DNA of 64,000 nt from a virus: the IMG/VR virus record IMGVR_UViG_3300027861_000017, positions 27,136 through 91,135 of that record; one strand, written 5' to 3'. The notes below the pieces were generated by a model. That model had not been told where the DNA came from. It was given only the letters and a program-made list of their open reading frames with translations, and did not search any database. Positions 32,776 through 40,132 of this stretch are shown piece after piece (position 1 is the first letter of the stretch; every line of letters begins with the position of its first letter). Made by a program: the position numbers and the translations under genes.

Positions 32776-32964
32776 TTATACCTCATCTTCCGGCTCTAGC
32801 ACATACCCAAACTGTTCCTGCTCTTCTTTTGAAAGGTGGTCGAAAAGATCATACATAGCTGCGAATGGATCATCTCCTGTACCCATAGCATGGTGATATG
32901 AAGCTTTGAATGCATGGTCATTGTCGTTTGTAGCTCTTCTTGGTCTTATCTTTATCTCATTCAT
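32776..32964 (-). CDS. Hypothetical small protein
   Basis: 62 residues: EIKIRPRRATNDNDHAFK...YHHAMGTGDDPFAAMYDLFDHLSKEEQEQ. ATG 32964 with AAAGGAG upstream. Not recognised. Confidence 0.72.
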   Translation of the reverse strand: MNEIKIRPRRATNDNDHAFKASYHHAMGTGDDPFAAMYDLFDHLSKEEQEQFGYVLEPEDEV

Positions 32965-33172
32965 ATTTTTCTCCTTTGAATATATTGTCATATTTCACCT
33001 TGGTCCAAAAATATGTCTTATAAATAGTTGACACGCCAGGGGAATCGCAAGAATCTAATTCCTTTGCAGGAAATTCACTGGGACCATAGTAATAACATCC
33101 ATCTATATCGTCTATAAAAATCTTTTTTTCGGCTCCTGAAAGAGTAATAAGTTCTTCAATTACATCCATCAT
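32957..33172 (-). CDS. Hypothetical small protein
   Basis: 71 residues: helical start (IEELITLSGAEKKIFIDD) then CYYYGPSEFPAKELDSCD. Not recognised. Confidence 0.72.
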   Translation of the reverse strand: MMDVIEELITLSGAEKKIFIDDIDGCYYYGPSEFPAKELDSCDSPGVSTIYKTYFWTKVKYDNIFKGEKYE

Positions 33173-33184
33173 ATTTCCTCCATA

Positions 33185-33427
33185 TCAATGCAACTTGCTC
33201 TTATCTGGTTTAGTACCACCACCCATAGCTTCTGACATCTTAACCAACATCTCTAGCATCCTTCCAAACCCTCCCGATAGAAGGGTTACGCCTGGGAGTC
33301 CTATGGTTCTAGCCAACATAACAGCATTATATACTGTATTAAACAGATCATTGCAATATCCATCCTTAGTATACAGAGCTATTATAGCACTTAAGTTACT
33401 GGTATCTAATTTATTATCCTTATTCAA
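33185..33427 (-). CDS. Hypothetical helical protein
   Basis: 80 residues with LFNTVYNAVMLARTIGLPGVTLLSGGFGRMLEMLVKMSEAMGGG, a hydrophobic helical region. Possibly small terminase- or tail-assembly-like, but no family recognised. Confidence 0.72.
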   Translation of the reverse strand: MNKDNKLDTSNLSAIIALYTKDGYCNDLFNTVYNAVMLARTIGLPGVTLLSGGFGRMLEMLVKMSEAMGGGTKPDKSKLH

Positions 33428-33836
33428 TTTTCTTCTCCTTTTCTGTATCTTCTTTTATCACGAATCCTATTTGCTTTTTGGGGCCATCAGCGTTTATCAT
33501 AATAGCCATATCTTCCATCTGAGCTAGTGTTAATTGTTTGTCCTTGTAATAATTAGTACAATCTTCTATTGGATCTTGAGCACTTAATCGCATCTCAAAG
33601 TCATAGCATCTAGCTCCCATATTACCCCATATGGTTTTATAACATTGAAGCTTTTGACAATCGTAGCATATGCCCAACACATCCTTATCGAATGCCGGTT
33701 TAACTTTATCTTCACCCCATGAGCTAAAGCCTAAGCGATTAGCACCTTGCCTTATCTCTTTTCTTTCTTTTTTTATAGGGTCTTCGGAATCACTATCAAA
33801 AAAATCATCAAAAAAGCTTTCTGTTCTTTTTACCAT
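33420..33836 (-). CDS. Hypothetical protein with Cys module
   Basis: 138 residues: acidic start (FFDDFFDSDSEDPIKK), basic middle, GICYDCQKLQCYKT...CYDFEMR...CTNYYKD (recurring Cys module), and a helical C terminus. Function unknown. Confidence 0.8.
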   Translation of the reverse strand: MVKRTESFFDDFFDSDSEDPIKKERKEIRQGANRLGFSSWGEDKVKPAFDKDVLGICYDCQKLQCYKTIWGNMGARCYDFEMRLSAQDPIEDCTNYYKDKQLTLAQMEDMAIMINADGPKKQIGFVIKEDTEKEKKIE

Positions 33837-34123
33837 ACACCCCTCACATTATTCCAATAACTTTCAAACGCATTATATACAGCATCAATTAATTCTCTAC
33901 CCCTCTCTTCTGACATAACCCAATTAGACCCATCCCATTTTATATTCGGCTCCTCTCCAGTTTCATCATATTTAATAGTGGCATCACATAGCTCTATGTG
34001 GTGTTTCTCGCAAAGAGAAAAAGTGTGTTCATCTTCGTTGTAAAACGAATCGTCAATTTTACCTCTAAAAAGTGGTATATATACCTTTATCTTCAATAGG
34101 TTTATGGAATTTACATGGAGCAT
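33830..34123 (-). CDS. Hypothetical protein, start uncertain
   Basis: 97 residues if started at 34123, but that start lies 58 bases inside the upstream gene and has no ribosome binding site; AGAGGT near 34060 suggests a later start. Core: SLCEKHHIELCDATIKYDE, WVMSEERGRELIDAVYNAFE. Not recognised. Confidence 0.6.
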   Translation of the reverse strand: MLHVNSINLLKIKVYIPLFRGKIDDSFYNEDEHTFSLCEKHHIELCDATIKYDETGEEPNIKWDGSNWVMSEERGRELIDAVYNAFESYWNNVRGVW

Positions 34124-34280
34124 CTAGGTCATCTATCTTGCGATCTTCTATATCAGCCCAACTGTTTATATTATTATTATCTGACTTACAATAAAACAAT
34201 TGATCTGTTTCACCAGTAGTAAGATCGGGTATCCATCTATAGCGCAATTTTCCACATGTATAGCAATTATTATCTGTCAT
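34065..34280 (-). CDS. Small CYTCGKL zinc-module protein
   Basis: 71 residues: NNCYTCGKLRYRWI ... FYCKSDNN ... PCKFHKP. Recurring Cys module, paralogous to 34280-34765. ATG 34280. Confidence 0.75.
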   Translation of the reverse strand: MTDNNCYTCGKLRYRWIPDLTTGETDQLFYCKSDNNNINSWADIEDRKIDDLDAPCKFHKPIEDKGIYTTF

Positions 34281-34765
34281 TACGCAACCCTCTTACATTG
34301 TGTCCAATGAATGTTATCATTTGATTCCACAACTGTTTGCAACCATCTATCATATTTATAATCAGATTTTGTACTCCCATATGTAGCACAATTATATATC
34401 AATAATACTGGACTATTATCAGATAACTCAAAAAAATGATCTTCTTGATGTATTGATTTTAATTGTTTTATAAGATATTTAGCTTCACCATATGTACAAC
34501 CCCAATTCTGGAGGAACCCGCACAGGTTGTCATAATAATCCCACGGGTCGGGGGAATGGGCGGGGGTGGCAGCGGCGGCATGCTTGGAGATGGACTCAGC
34601 GTAATCCTTGCAGGGAAGATCGGGCTTTGTTATCTCGTGGTCTTCATACCATTTAAGAAGAAGGTTAGCATCGTTTGGCTTCTTACCTCTTATATTGCAA
34701 TAGTACCTTTTCTGGTTCTCTGTATACAATCCCTTGCATGTGTGGCAATTCTTTTTAGTCATCAT
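34280..34765 (-). CDS. CHTCKGLY zinc-module protein with GC-rich linker
   Basis: 161 residues: NCHTCKGLYTE ... YYCNIRG ... PCKDYAESI module, then an Ala/Pro linker (KHAAAATPAHSPDPWDYYD) encoded by a conspicuous GC-rich patch (about 34545-34600), and a C-terminal domain (EAKYLIKQLKSIHQEDHFFEL). The patch is unlike surrounding base use. Confidence 0.78.
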   Translation of the reverse strand: MMTKKNCHTCKGLYTENQKRYYCNIRGKKPNDANLLLKWYEDHEITKPDLPCKDYAESISKHAAAATPAHSPDPWDYYDNLCGFLQNWGCTYGEAKYLIKQLKSIHQEDHFFELSDNSPVLLIYNCATYGSTKSDYKYDRWLQTVVESNDNIHWTQCKRVA

Positions 34766-34943
34766 TCCCCTCTAGTGTGTATATGGTCTCAAATTGGCTT
34801 ACCCTCATACTTGATCTAGTCCCAGTCTTCAGGTATTCATATTGTACATATCCATCTAGGATTTGGATTGTTCTGACTTTTTTTACATCAGTATTGAATG
34901 GGTCTCTATTGTTTAATATGTAAATCTTTTCAGCCTTTATCAT
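34755..34943 (-). CDS. Hypothetical small protein
   Basis: 62 residues, beta-rich (KIYILNNRDPFNTDVKKVRTIQILDGYVQYEYLKTG). Directly follows the promoter 34963-34992. Not recognised. Confidence 0.75.
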   Translation of the reverse strand: MIKAEKIYILNNRDPFNTDVKKVRTIQILDGYVQYEYLKTGTRSSMRVSQFETIYTLEGNDD

Positions 34944-34962
34944 AGTTACACCTCTAATATTT

Positions 34963-34992
34963 AATTTACCACAATACGGTTTAATAAGTCAA
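34963..34992 (-). promoter_or_regulatory. Sigma-70-like promoter
   Basis: TTGACT with GTAAAT 17 bases on (or TAAATT at 18). It starts the gene group 34943 leftwards, immediately after a terminator for the upstream group. Confidence 0.65.
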
Positions 34993-35011
34993 TATATTTC
35001 TTATATGTAGT

Positions 35012-35040
35012 ATAAATAAAATAGGGGGCGTTTAGCCCCC
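35012..35040 (-). terminator. Intrinsic terminator
   Basis: GGGGGC-TAAAC-GCCCCC hairpin followed by TATTTTATTTA on the minus strand, just past the stop of 35069-35416. Confidence 0.88.
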
Positions 35041-35068
35041 ACACATCAAAAATATTTTCCCCACTCTC

Positions 35069-35416
35069 TCACACTCTCATTAGCCGTCTCTCCATCGCAT
35101 TTAAGCCACTCAGGTCATCACTATATACACTCTTATATGCCGGAACTTCGACGAAGTTATCACTAAACATCTTCAAAGGCTTTGGATGAACTATATCCAT
35201 CGTTGATTCCATTCTCTTTATAGCCTTCGCAGCTCTTCCCTTTGCTATGGTTCTACCCTCTTTCTTATTGGGCATGTCTAGATCACTTGCTACTGCTATC
35301 CCCCTGAAATACTCATTAGACTCATAGTTTACTATCAAGCATACCGTTATTGCCGGTCTGTTCTGTTCGTCTCTTAGATAGTAATAGTATTCCTTTATTT
35401 TTACTGACTCACTCAT
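35069..35416 (-). CDS. Hypothetical protein
   Basis: 115 residues: VKIKEYYYYLRDEQNRPAITVCLIVNYESNEYFRGIAVASD is a beta sheet core, then IAKGRAAKAIKRME. The block is common in phages next to replication genes, but I know no function. Last gene before the terminator. Confidence 0.78.
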   Translation of the reverse strand: MSESVKIKEYYYYLRDEQNRPAITVCLIVNYESNEYFRGIAVASDLDMPNKKEGRTIAKGRAAKAIKRMESTMDIVHPKPLKMFSDNFVEVPAYKSVYSDDLSGLNAMERRLMRV

Positions 35417-35460
35417 TGTTCTTCTCCTTCTTTATTGGTTAATGTAGTTACTCTTGCCTG

Positions 35461-35751
35461 TTATTGATCATCTTCATCAAAATCGTCAAAGACCCATGGC
35501 TCGTGCCCCCTATCCTTCTTTGTTATTATAGGCTTCAATACATCAGTATATCTTCCTAACCATGATAAATAAGCAGGGAATGCTAACTCCTCTTCTCTGT
35601 CATCCATTACATTGTCACACTCTTCTGGATCAATATAGGATAAGCCTATTAACATATCTCTTAGGTGTCCTATATCACTAGAGGGTATTGTAACATCCTC
35701 TCCGTTAATGTCAAGTTTTATTTCTTTTAGTTTGATCATATCTAGGGCCAT
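35461..35751 (-). CDS. Hypothetical acidic protein
   Basis: 96 residues: LKEIKLDINGEDVTIPSSDIGHLRDMLIGLSYIDPEE then acidic end. A start at 35739 is also possible. Not recognised. Confidence 0.72.
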   Translation of the reverse strand: MALDMIKLKEIKLDINGEDVTIPSSDIGHLRDMLIGLSYIDPEECDNVMDDREEELAFPAYLSWLGRYTDVLKPIITKKDRGHEPWVFDDFDEDDQ

Positions 35752-36050
35752 CTTCTGTGAGCTTCGTGTATCTCTTCATAACCATCGTATTCATCTATTA
35801 CCCATTCAACGCCATCTGGGATATTAATTATTCTTACTTCAGCGTATTTACCATTAGATTGTTCTTCCCCAACTTTCTCTATTGCTGCTATAAGTTTTGG
35901 ATAAGCACGATATCTATAATTATAATCATCCTCAATGGCAAATGATTCATTTCTTAATTTACCATAACCGTCCCAAGGTATCCCCAACTCATTAAACAAA
36001 GCCTCACTTAAACCAAACCCACCGTAACATCTATTTATAGCTATCTTCAT
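35742..36050 (-). CDS. Conserved phage protein (MKIAINRCYGGFGLS)
   Basis: 102 residues from ATG 36050 (GGGGGAG upstream). MKIAINRCYGGFGLSEALF and IIDIPDGVEWVIDEYDGYEEIHE-like ending are hallmarks of a widespread phage family of unknown function. Confidence 0.83.
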   Translation of the reverse strand: MKIAINRCYGGFGLSEALFNELGIPWDGYGKLRNESFAIEDDYNYRYRAYPKLIAAIEKVGEEQSNGKYAEVRIINIPDGVEWVIDEYDGYEEIHEAHRRWP

Positions 36051-36079
36051 ATCTACTCCCCCTGTGGATATTCCCCTAA

Positions 36080-36196
36080 TCACATTCCGGCACATATAAT
36101 CCACATCATCCATACGTACCAAAAAACAATGAAATTAGCCAAAGCCAATCCGCATAACCCAATAAAAATGCCTATAGCTCTTACATATTTATTCAT
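36080..36196 (-). CDS. 38-residue membrane peptide
   Basis: Two hydrophobic stretches (IGIFIGLCGLALANFIVFWYVW). AGGGATG context at the start is moderate. Uncertain but conserved-looking spacing. Confidence 0.5.
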   Translation of the reverse strand: MNKYVRAIGIFIGLCGLALANFIVFWYVWMMWIICAGM

Positions 36197-36264
36197 CCCT
36201 ATATTCCTCTTCAACGTCAACTCGTAGTGTGCTCCAGAATGTATATCATACACTATTTATCCAT

Positions 36265-36510
36265 CTACTGTAGCTCATTAGACTCTTCCTTTAATAGCTT
36301 ATTAACAACCCTAGTTGCCCTTAGCTTTAAAATATAATTATCTTCATTGACTTTATTTTCCAATAAAGCTTTCTTAAACCAACCGCTATAATATACTTCC
36401 CTGCTATTATATGTAAGCATTACGCTTAAACGTATCCAATCACCATCAGTCTTTATTTCTCTATATGTGAGGTTTTCGATATCATCAGTTGTTATTGATT
36501 TTATCCTCAT
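36265..36510 (-). CDS. Hypothetical small protein
   Basis: 81 residues: beta-rich start (DGDWIRLSVMLTYNSREVYYSGWFKKALL). Not recognised. The 68 bases downstream contain no gene I can support. Confidence 0.72.
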   Translation of the reverse strand: MRIKSITTDDIENLTYREIKTDGDWIRLSVMLTYNSREVYYSGWFKKALLENKVNEDNYILKLRATRVVNKLLKEESNELQ

Positions 36511-36779
36511 TCCTCCAACTCCTCAGCATCATAAAGCACGTCTGGTTCTGCGCTTATTCTGAACTTCTTACCATTAACTGTGATTACAACACTATCGTCC
36601 ATAAGATAATAGTCATTCTCACAATTAGAGCGTTCTGCATACTCCAAGGCAGCATCTTCCTCATCCATTGCGTACCTCTCATATTCATCGCCATCCTCAT
36701 TTATGATTGCGAATAATTTGCAATGACATTTAGTTACACGATCAAGTCTATATTTTCCACATTTATCACATCTCCACAT
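36507..36779 (-). CDS. Zinc-ribbon protein with acidic C terminus
   Basis: 90 residues: WRCDKCGKYRLDRVTKCHCK ribbon, then a folded acidic domain ending DVLYDAEELEE. Not recognised. Confidence 0.76.
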   Translation of the reverse strand: MWRCDKCGKYRLDRVTKCHCKLFAIINEDGDEYERYAMDEEDAALEYAERSNCENDYYLMDDSVVITVNGKKFRISAEPDVLYDAEELEE

Positions 36780-36780
36780 A

Positions 36781-37005
36781 TTAATGATACCCCCCTTTGT
36801 AACCCAAAGCTAATGGTCCCCTATAGATTTCCTTCCCAGTGCCACCACAAGCACCACATGGCGGTGATCCGTTGTTATCATAATAGCCAGACCCGTTACA
36901 TGCTGTGCAAGCTCGTAGCCTCCACCCATATACAAACCTATCAAAATATTCTTTTCTTTCTGCTTTACGCTCTTTCCAGGTCAAACTGTGCCTCTTATAT
37001 ATCAT
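36781..37005 (-). CDS. DnaJ-type CxxCxGxG zinc protein
   Basis: 74 residues: CTACNGSGYYDNNGSPPCGACGGTGKE, two CxxCxGxG repeats, after a basic helix. As in 18795-19388 there is no J domain. Confidence 0.8.
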   Translation of the reverse strand: MIYKRHSLTWKERKAERKEYFDRFVYGWRLRACTACNGSGYYDNNGSPPCGACGGTGKEIYRGPLALGYKGGYH

Positions 37006-37313
37006 ATATCGTAATAGAAGTCTAGACGTTTCTGTAAGCTATTAAACCTCTTGAATAGTCTAGCCCTTGTTAGGGGTTTGTCTCTAGCCTCTTCGTATGC
37101 ATCTTCTATCTTCTCTAGGATCTTTAGTTTCCAATTATCATGAGGTCTTATTCCTGACTGAACATACCAATGTCCTCTTCTCCAGGCTGTGCCGAGCTTA
37201 CTACTGTTCCATATTCTTATGGGAGTAGGTAGTGACTCTATGTAGTGATTATCACATAACTTGAGGTTGGGTTTCTTTTTAAGTATGTCTGGGTCTTTAA
37301 GTCTTCTTTTCAT
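37002..37313 (-). CDS. Hypothetical basic protein
   Basis: 103 residues: basic, with CDNHYIESLPTPIRIWNSSKLGTAWRRGHWYVQSG. ATGA-type overlaps at both ends. Not recognised. Confidence 0.74.
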   Translation of the reverse strand: MKRRLKDPDILKKKPNLKLCDNHYIESLPTPIRIWNSSKLGTAWRRGHWYVQSGIRPHDNWKLKILEKIEDAYEEARDKPLTRARLFKRFNSLQKRLDFYYDI

Positions 37314-37491
37314 CTATCCCTCCATTATAATTATCACATATCCCATATTCATCTATAGGACAAGGGTGTTTTGGGTCTATATTGCAATAATAATCCATTA
37401 CTTGGCACCCTGGATTGTAGCTTTCGATTACATATATACAACTAAAACACTGTGGTGCTTCTCTTTTGTAATTGGGTCGTTTATCTGCCAT
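37297..37491 (-). CDS. Small CFSCIYV zinc-module protein
   Basis: 64 residues from ATG 37491 (GGAGGAG 12 bases upstream). PQCFSCIYVIESYNPGCQVMDYYCNI...CPIDEYGICDNYNGG, recurring Cys module. Confidence 0.72.
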   Translation of the reverse strand: MADKRPNYKREAPQCFSCIYVIESYNPGCQVMDYYCNIDPKHPCPIDEYGICDNYNGGIDEKKT

Positions 37492-37567
37492 CCAATCTAC
37501 CACTCCTCCTTTATCGTGCAATATACGCAATATATTATGCAATTATTGCATATTGGTGGTATATTAG

Positions 37568-37912
37568 TTAACACTTCCTCCCGCCATGTCTGTAGGGTCT
37601 TGTCTTGTTAAAATTGTGTTTCTGAAGCATCCCTTTCTGGAGATCTATATTAAGATGGCCACACATATCTAATATTCGTATAACTACGTCTACTATCTCC
37701 TCTTCGAATTTCTTCATGTTGCCCTTGCGATATTCTTGTAGGGCTTCTGATAGCTCACAATGTATTAAAGCCAAGAGTTCCGGTATAGATCTCTTGACCT
37801 TTATGTTAATGCCTATCTTCCTTAATAATCTAGCGTGCCATTTCTGGCTGTCGTACCAGCCCTTCTTGACTGCTAGTTCGTGGACCTGCTTTTGTAAAAC
37901 ATTTATCTGCAT
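37568..37912 (-). CDS. MazG-like nucleotide pyrophosphohydrolase
   Basis: 114 residues. LALIHCELSEALQEYRKGNMKKFEEEIVDVVIRILDMCGH gives the E-x-x-E...EE(I/L)-x-D metal site of the all-alpha NTP-PPase superfamily. Removes pyrophosphate from (d)NTPs; in phages this can trim unwanted dNTPs or ppGpp. ATG at 37912. Confidence 0.85.
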   Translation of the reverse strand: MQINVLQKQVHELAVKKGWYDSQKWHARLLRKIGINIKVKRSIPELLALIHCELSEALQEYRKGNMKKFEEEIVDVVIRILDMCGHLNIDLQKGMLQKHNFNKTRPYRHGGRKC

Positions 37913-38082
37913 ATCCTGAAATCCTTAAATTTAACTAATGTCTGTACATCACCTATACATGTTATATCATCTGGAACTTGGTGGTCTTCGTCATCTTCTA
38001 TCCATTTTAAGAAAATGAGATGCTTGTTATCGGGTATTACATACCAGTTATCGTTGTAATCACAGTCTAATACATATTCCAT
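37903..38082 (-). CDS. Hypothetical small acidic protein
   Basis: 59 residues, just below a 60-codon cut-off: YVLDCDYNDNWYVIPDNKHLIFLKWIEDDEDH. AAGGAG upstream of ATG 38082; overlaps the MazG start. Not recognised. Confidence 0.7.
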   Translation of the reverse strand: MEYVLDCDYNDNWYVIPDNKHLIFLKWIEDDEDHQVPDDITCIGDVQTLVKFKDFRICR

Positions 38083-38103
38083 GTTGATCTCCTTTTTAAA
38101 GTT

Positions 38104-38130
38104 GTGGCCCCATTATCCTTATGAGGCCAC
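38104..38130 (-). repeat. Perfect hairpin beside tRNA genes
   Basis: GTGGCC and GGCCAC, 15-base loop. Lies between the tRNA at 38136 and the next coding start; may mark an RNA end or processing site. Confidence 0.5.
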
Positions 38131-38135
38131 GTAAG

Positions 38136-38208
38136 TTATGATTGATGGAATTGAACCATCAACACCATGTTCTCAAAACATGTGCTCTACCTATTGAGCT
38201 AAATCATG
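38136..38208 (-). tRNA. tRNA, anticodon UGA, class I variable loop
   Basis: Folds fully: acceptor CATGATT/AATCATA (C1-A72 mismatch), D-arm GCTC-AATAGGTA-GAGC, anticodon stem CATGT/ACATG with loop TTTGAGA, five-base variable loop, T-arm GATGG-TTCAATT-CCATC, discriminator A, no encoded CCA. The anticodon would read serine UCA, but serine tRNAs in bacteria have a long variable arm. Amino acid therefore unsettled. Confidence 0.85.
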
Positions 38209-38243
38209 TGTTGATTATACGATATGTTAAATATTAAACTGAA

Positions 38244-38330
38244 TAATGCAGATGTCGTACCACTAGACCACTAAGCCATATGTGTTTATTGGAGGCTTAG
38301 GAAGGATTCGGACCTTCGTCTTCCGCAATT
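38244..38330 (-). tRNA. Candidate circularly permuted tRNA (3' half before 5' half)
   Basis: On the transcribed strand the 3' half comes first (38326-38290): GCGGA, AGAC, T-arm GAAGG-TCCGAAT-CCTTC, CTAAGCC, T, CCA. After 12 bases the 5' half follows (38277-38248): GGCTTAG, TG, D-arm with A14/G18G19/A21, TCTGC. The two acceptor strands pair 7/7 and the anticodon stem 5/5 (one G-U). Joined, they give a 74-base class I tRNA. The anticodon loop is split, so the anticodon is unknown. Alternative: remnant of a tandem tRNA duplication. Confidence 0.6.
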
Positions 38331-38419
38331 AGTAATTTAATCGCACAATCAAAATTTAAACTAAAACTGTTGGTGTAATAAACTAAAGCTTAATCTTGAA
38401 TCTTATTGTGTTCATATTG

Positions 38420-38436
38420 CCATTTACCCTAAATGG
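38420..38436 (-). repeat. Perfect hairpin
   Basis: CCATTTA-GGG-TAAATGG on the minus strand, about 45 bases past the stop of 38479-39231 and before the tRNA region. No U-run follows; function unclear. The remainder of 38331-38478 shows nothing else I can support. Confidence 0.45.
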
Positions 38437-38478
38437 TAGACAATACATAACACATTGACTATGAAACTGCACCAAACT

Positions 38479-39231
38479 TTATTCAGAGAATAGATATCCA
38501 AATATATCTCTACCCACTTCTTTCCTAGTAACCTCTACAGAGTTTGCCTTCTGTCTAGCCTTCTTACATCCCATTATCATGTCGTTTAATCTCTGGATCA
38601 ATTTACGCTTCCCATTAGGACTCATACTTGAAAACCATTCCACTTTAGTATATGCGCCTACGTTTTCCTGCTCTGACCACTTCTCTATCTGCGCTGGATG
38701 TTCTTTTGTGGCATCGTATAGGACTTTATGTTTAATCCTGTTTGCTGTCTTAAATGTCCTTTCTGGATCTCTTGTTTTAAAGATATTGTCTGCGACATCC
38801 TCATCTAAAACGTAATCACGTCCAGGTGGTAATGTTGGTATAGTGTCAAGTGCGTTCTTTAGCACCTTCAATCTACTTTCCATCCCAAGAAGAAAGGTTG
38901 CTGGTAGATCTTTAGATATAGTTTCCCCATTTACAATAAGATCTGCTTTTGCCATCTGATTTGTGGACTCCTTGGCCAACATAACATCGAAATACCTAGA
39001 AGAATGATCCGACACACTCTTAAGTATTTCATCTACAACATATGTTACCTGCTGTGTTTCTGGTGGATAATGTGTACCATCATCACCATCAAACATCTCC
39101 AATTCTCTTTTGAAGCCATGAAAGAATGCTGGAGTACTGAATTTAGTCTTAGCATCATGCATAGCATCCTTTGCTCTAGCCTCAAGATCCCCCTCTACTG
39201 CTAGAATTTCATGAAGTTTTGTTTCACCCAT
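38479..39231 (-). CDS. Conserved phage hypothetical protein
   Basis: 250 residues: HEILAVEGDLEARAKDAMHDAKTKFSTPAFFHG, ATFLLGMESRLKVLKNALDTIPTLPPGRDYVLDED, TANRIKHKVLYDATKEHPAQIEKWSEQENVGAYTKVEW and QRLNDMIMGCKKARQKAN are the blocks of a widely distributed phage family. Mostly helical; close to DNA-metabolism genes in many phages; role unknown to me. Confidence 0.88.
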   Translation of the reverse strand: MGETKLHEILAVEGDLEARAKDAMHDAKTKFSTPAFFHGFKRELEMFDGDDGTHYPPETQQVTYVVDEILKSVSDHSSRYFDVMLAKESTNQMAKADLIVNGETISKDLPATFLLGMESRLKVLKNALDTIPTLPPGRDYVLDEDVADNIFKTRDPERTFKTANRIKHKVLYDATKEHPAQIEKWSEQENVGAYTKVEWFSSMSPNGKRKLIQRLNDMIMGCKKARQKANSVEVTRKEVGRDIFGYLFSE

Positions 39232-39269
39232 TTTATTTTCCCTCCCTTTTAATATACTTTGTTTTTATT

Positions 39270-39414
39270 TGGTGGATTGCGGCAGAGGACTCACACCTCT
39301 ACACGGCTCATCTACTCATCGGCATCTGTAACTATATCGTCATATAGTTGGGTAGAACCAATTACTACAGTGCGTCGCCTCGTGAATGCGTCTATTTCTT
39401 TCGCCACGCAACCC
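39270..39414 (-). ncRNA. tRNA-like structured RNA ending ACCA
   Basis: Closing helix GGGTTGCG/CGCAATCC (8 bp, one G-U) followed by ACCA, a leucine-tRNA-like 5' part (GTGGCGAAAGAAATAGACGCA), a D-arm-like GTAG-TAATTGGTT-CTAC, an 8-bp hairpin AACTATAT-GACG-ATATAGTT and a T-arm-like GTAGAGG-TGTGAGT-CCTCTGC. At 145 bases it is too long for a normal tRNA and lacks standard D/T loop contacts; not a tmRNA. Could be a tRNA with a ~60-base insertion or a decayed tRNA. Confidence 0.45.
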
Positions 39415-39416
39415 TT

Positions 39417-39448
39417 TTACTATAGCGAATTTGTCGGGTATAGTAAAC
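39417..39448 (-). repeat. 9-bp perfect hairpin
   Basis: TTTACTATA and TATAGTAAA around a 14-base loop, between the stop of 39455-39817 and the tRNA-like RNA. Could end or separate transcripts; no U-run. Confidence 0.5.
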
Positions 39449-39454
39449 TTTATG

Positions 39455-39817
39455 TTATTTTAATGGTGGTAAATCAGCCCACTCATCTACAATATACCAA
39501 TCGAGCAAAAAGGCATTATTATAAAATTTAGCTGAAGCAATTGTCTTATTCATGTCTATAACGCTATTTATCACTGCTGCATTCTCAATATTACCTGGTT
39601 TATCCCTAGCCAACTCCAATGTTTTAGCGGTAGCTTTATATTTCTCTATAAAACATCTACCTTCTAATCGTGAAATTGGCAAAGAAATTAATGAAATTAA
39701 AAGACAAAAACCACTAATAACAGTAAACAATTGTGTAATATCATATGCATCGTTATATTCCTTTTTCCATAAAACTATACCCACTATAAAAATTATTGCA
39801 AATACTACAGGTAACAT
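39455..39817 (-). CDS. Membrane protein
   Basis: 120 residues from ATG 39817 (GGGGAGGGG upstream): two membrane segments (residues 3-18, 32-52), then a helical soluble part ending DWYIVDEWADLPPLK. Not recognised. Confidence 0.8.
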   Translation of the reverse strand: MLPVVFAIIFIVGIVLWKKEYNDAYDITQLFTVISGFCLLISLISLPISRLEGRCFIEKYKATAKTLELARDKPGNIENAAVINSVIDMNKTIASAKFYNNAFLLDWYIVDEWADLPPLK

Positions 39818-39850
39818 AATTCCCCTCCCCAACATTGTTTTATATTAATA

Positions 39851-40132
39851 TTATATCCCATCCCCATCCTGATAACAATCTAACGCTTCAGCTATAGCCG
39901 CTGCCTTATCATATGTCTCATCTGATACATAGCTCAATTCCCCAAACCCGCCTAAACTATAGCCTATTAACTGAGCAAATTGTTCCCTATCATCATCACT
40001 GAAGTCTATTATAGCTAGGTTATTCATGTCATGTTGACTGGTATCTAATAGAAATCTGACCATAGCATTCTTCTTGAACCTTATAGAGCCGTGTTTATCT
40101 TTATATAGTGGTTGTATTGGGTGATTTGTCAT
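39851..40132 (-). CDS. Conserved phage protein
   Basis: 93 residues: IQPLYKDKHGSIRFKKNAMVRFLLD, DDREQFAQLIGYSLGGFGELSYVSDETYDKA matches a very widespread phage family with the GYSLGGFGELSYVS signature. Function unknown. Confidence 0.85.
   Translation of the reverse strand: MTNHPIQPLYKDKHGSIRFKKNAMVRFLLDTSQHDMNNLAIIDFSDDDREQFAQLIGYSLGGFGELSYVSDETYDKAAAIAEALDCYQDGDGI

Noticed and set aside
39270-39414. tmRNA or tRNA-Sec
   Set aside because: No tmRNA tag frame or consensus ends; for tRNA-Sec the 8-bp end helix is present but no proper anticodon arm with UCA, and size and arms do not fit.
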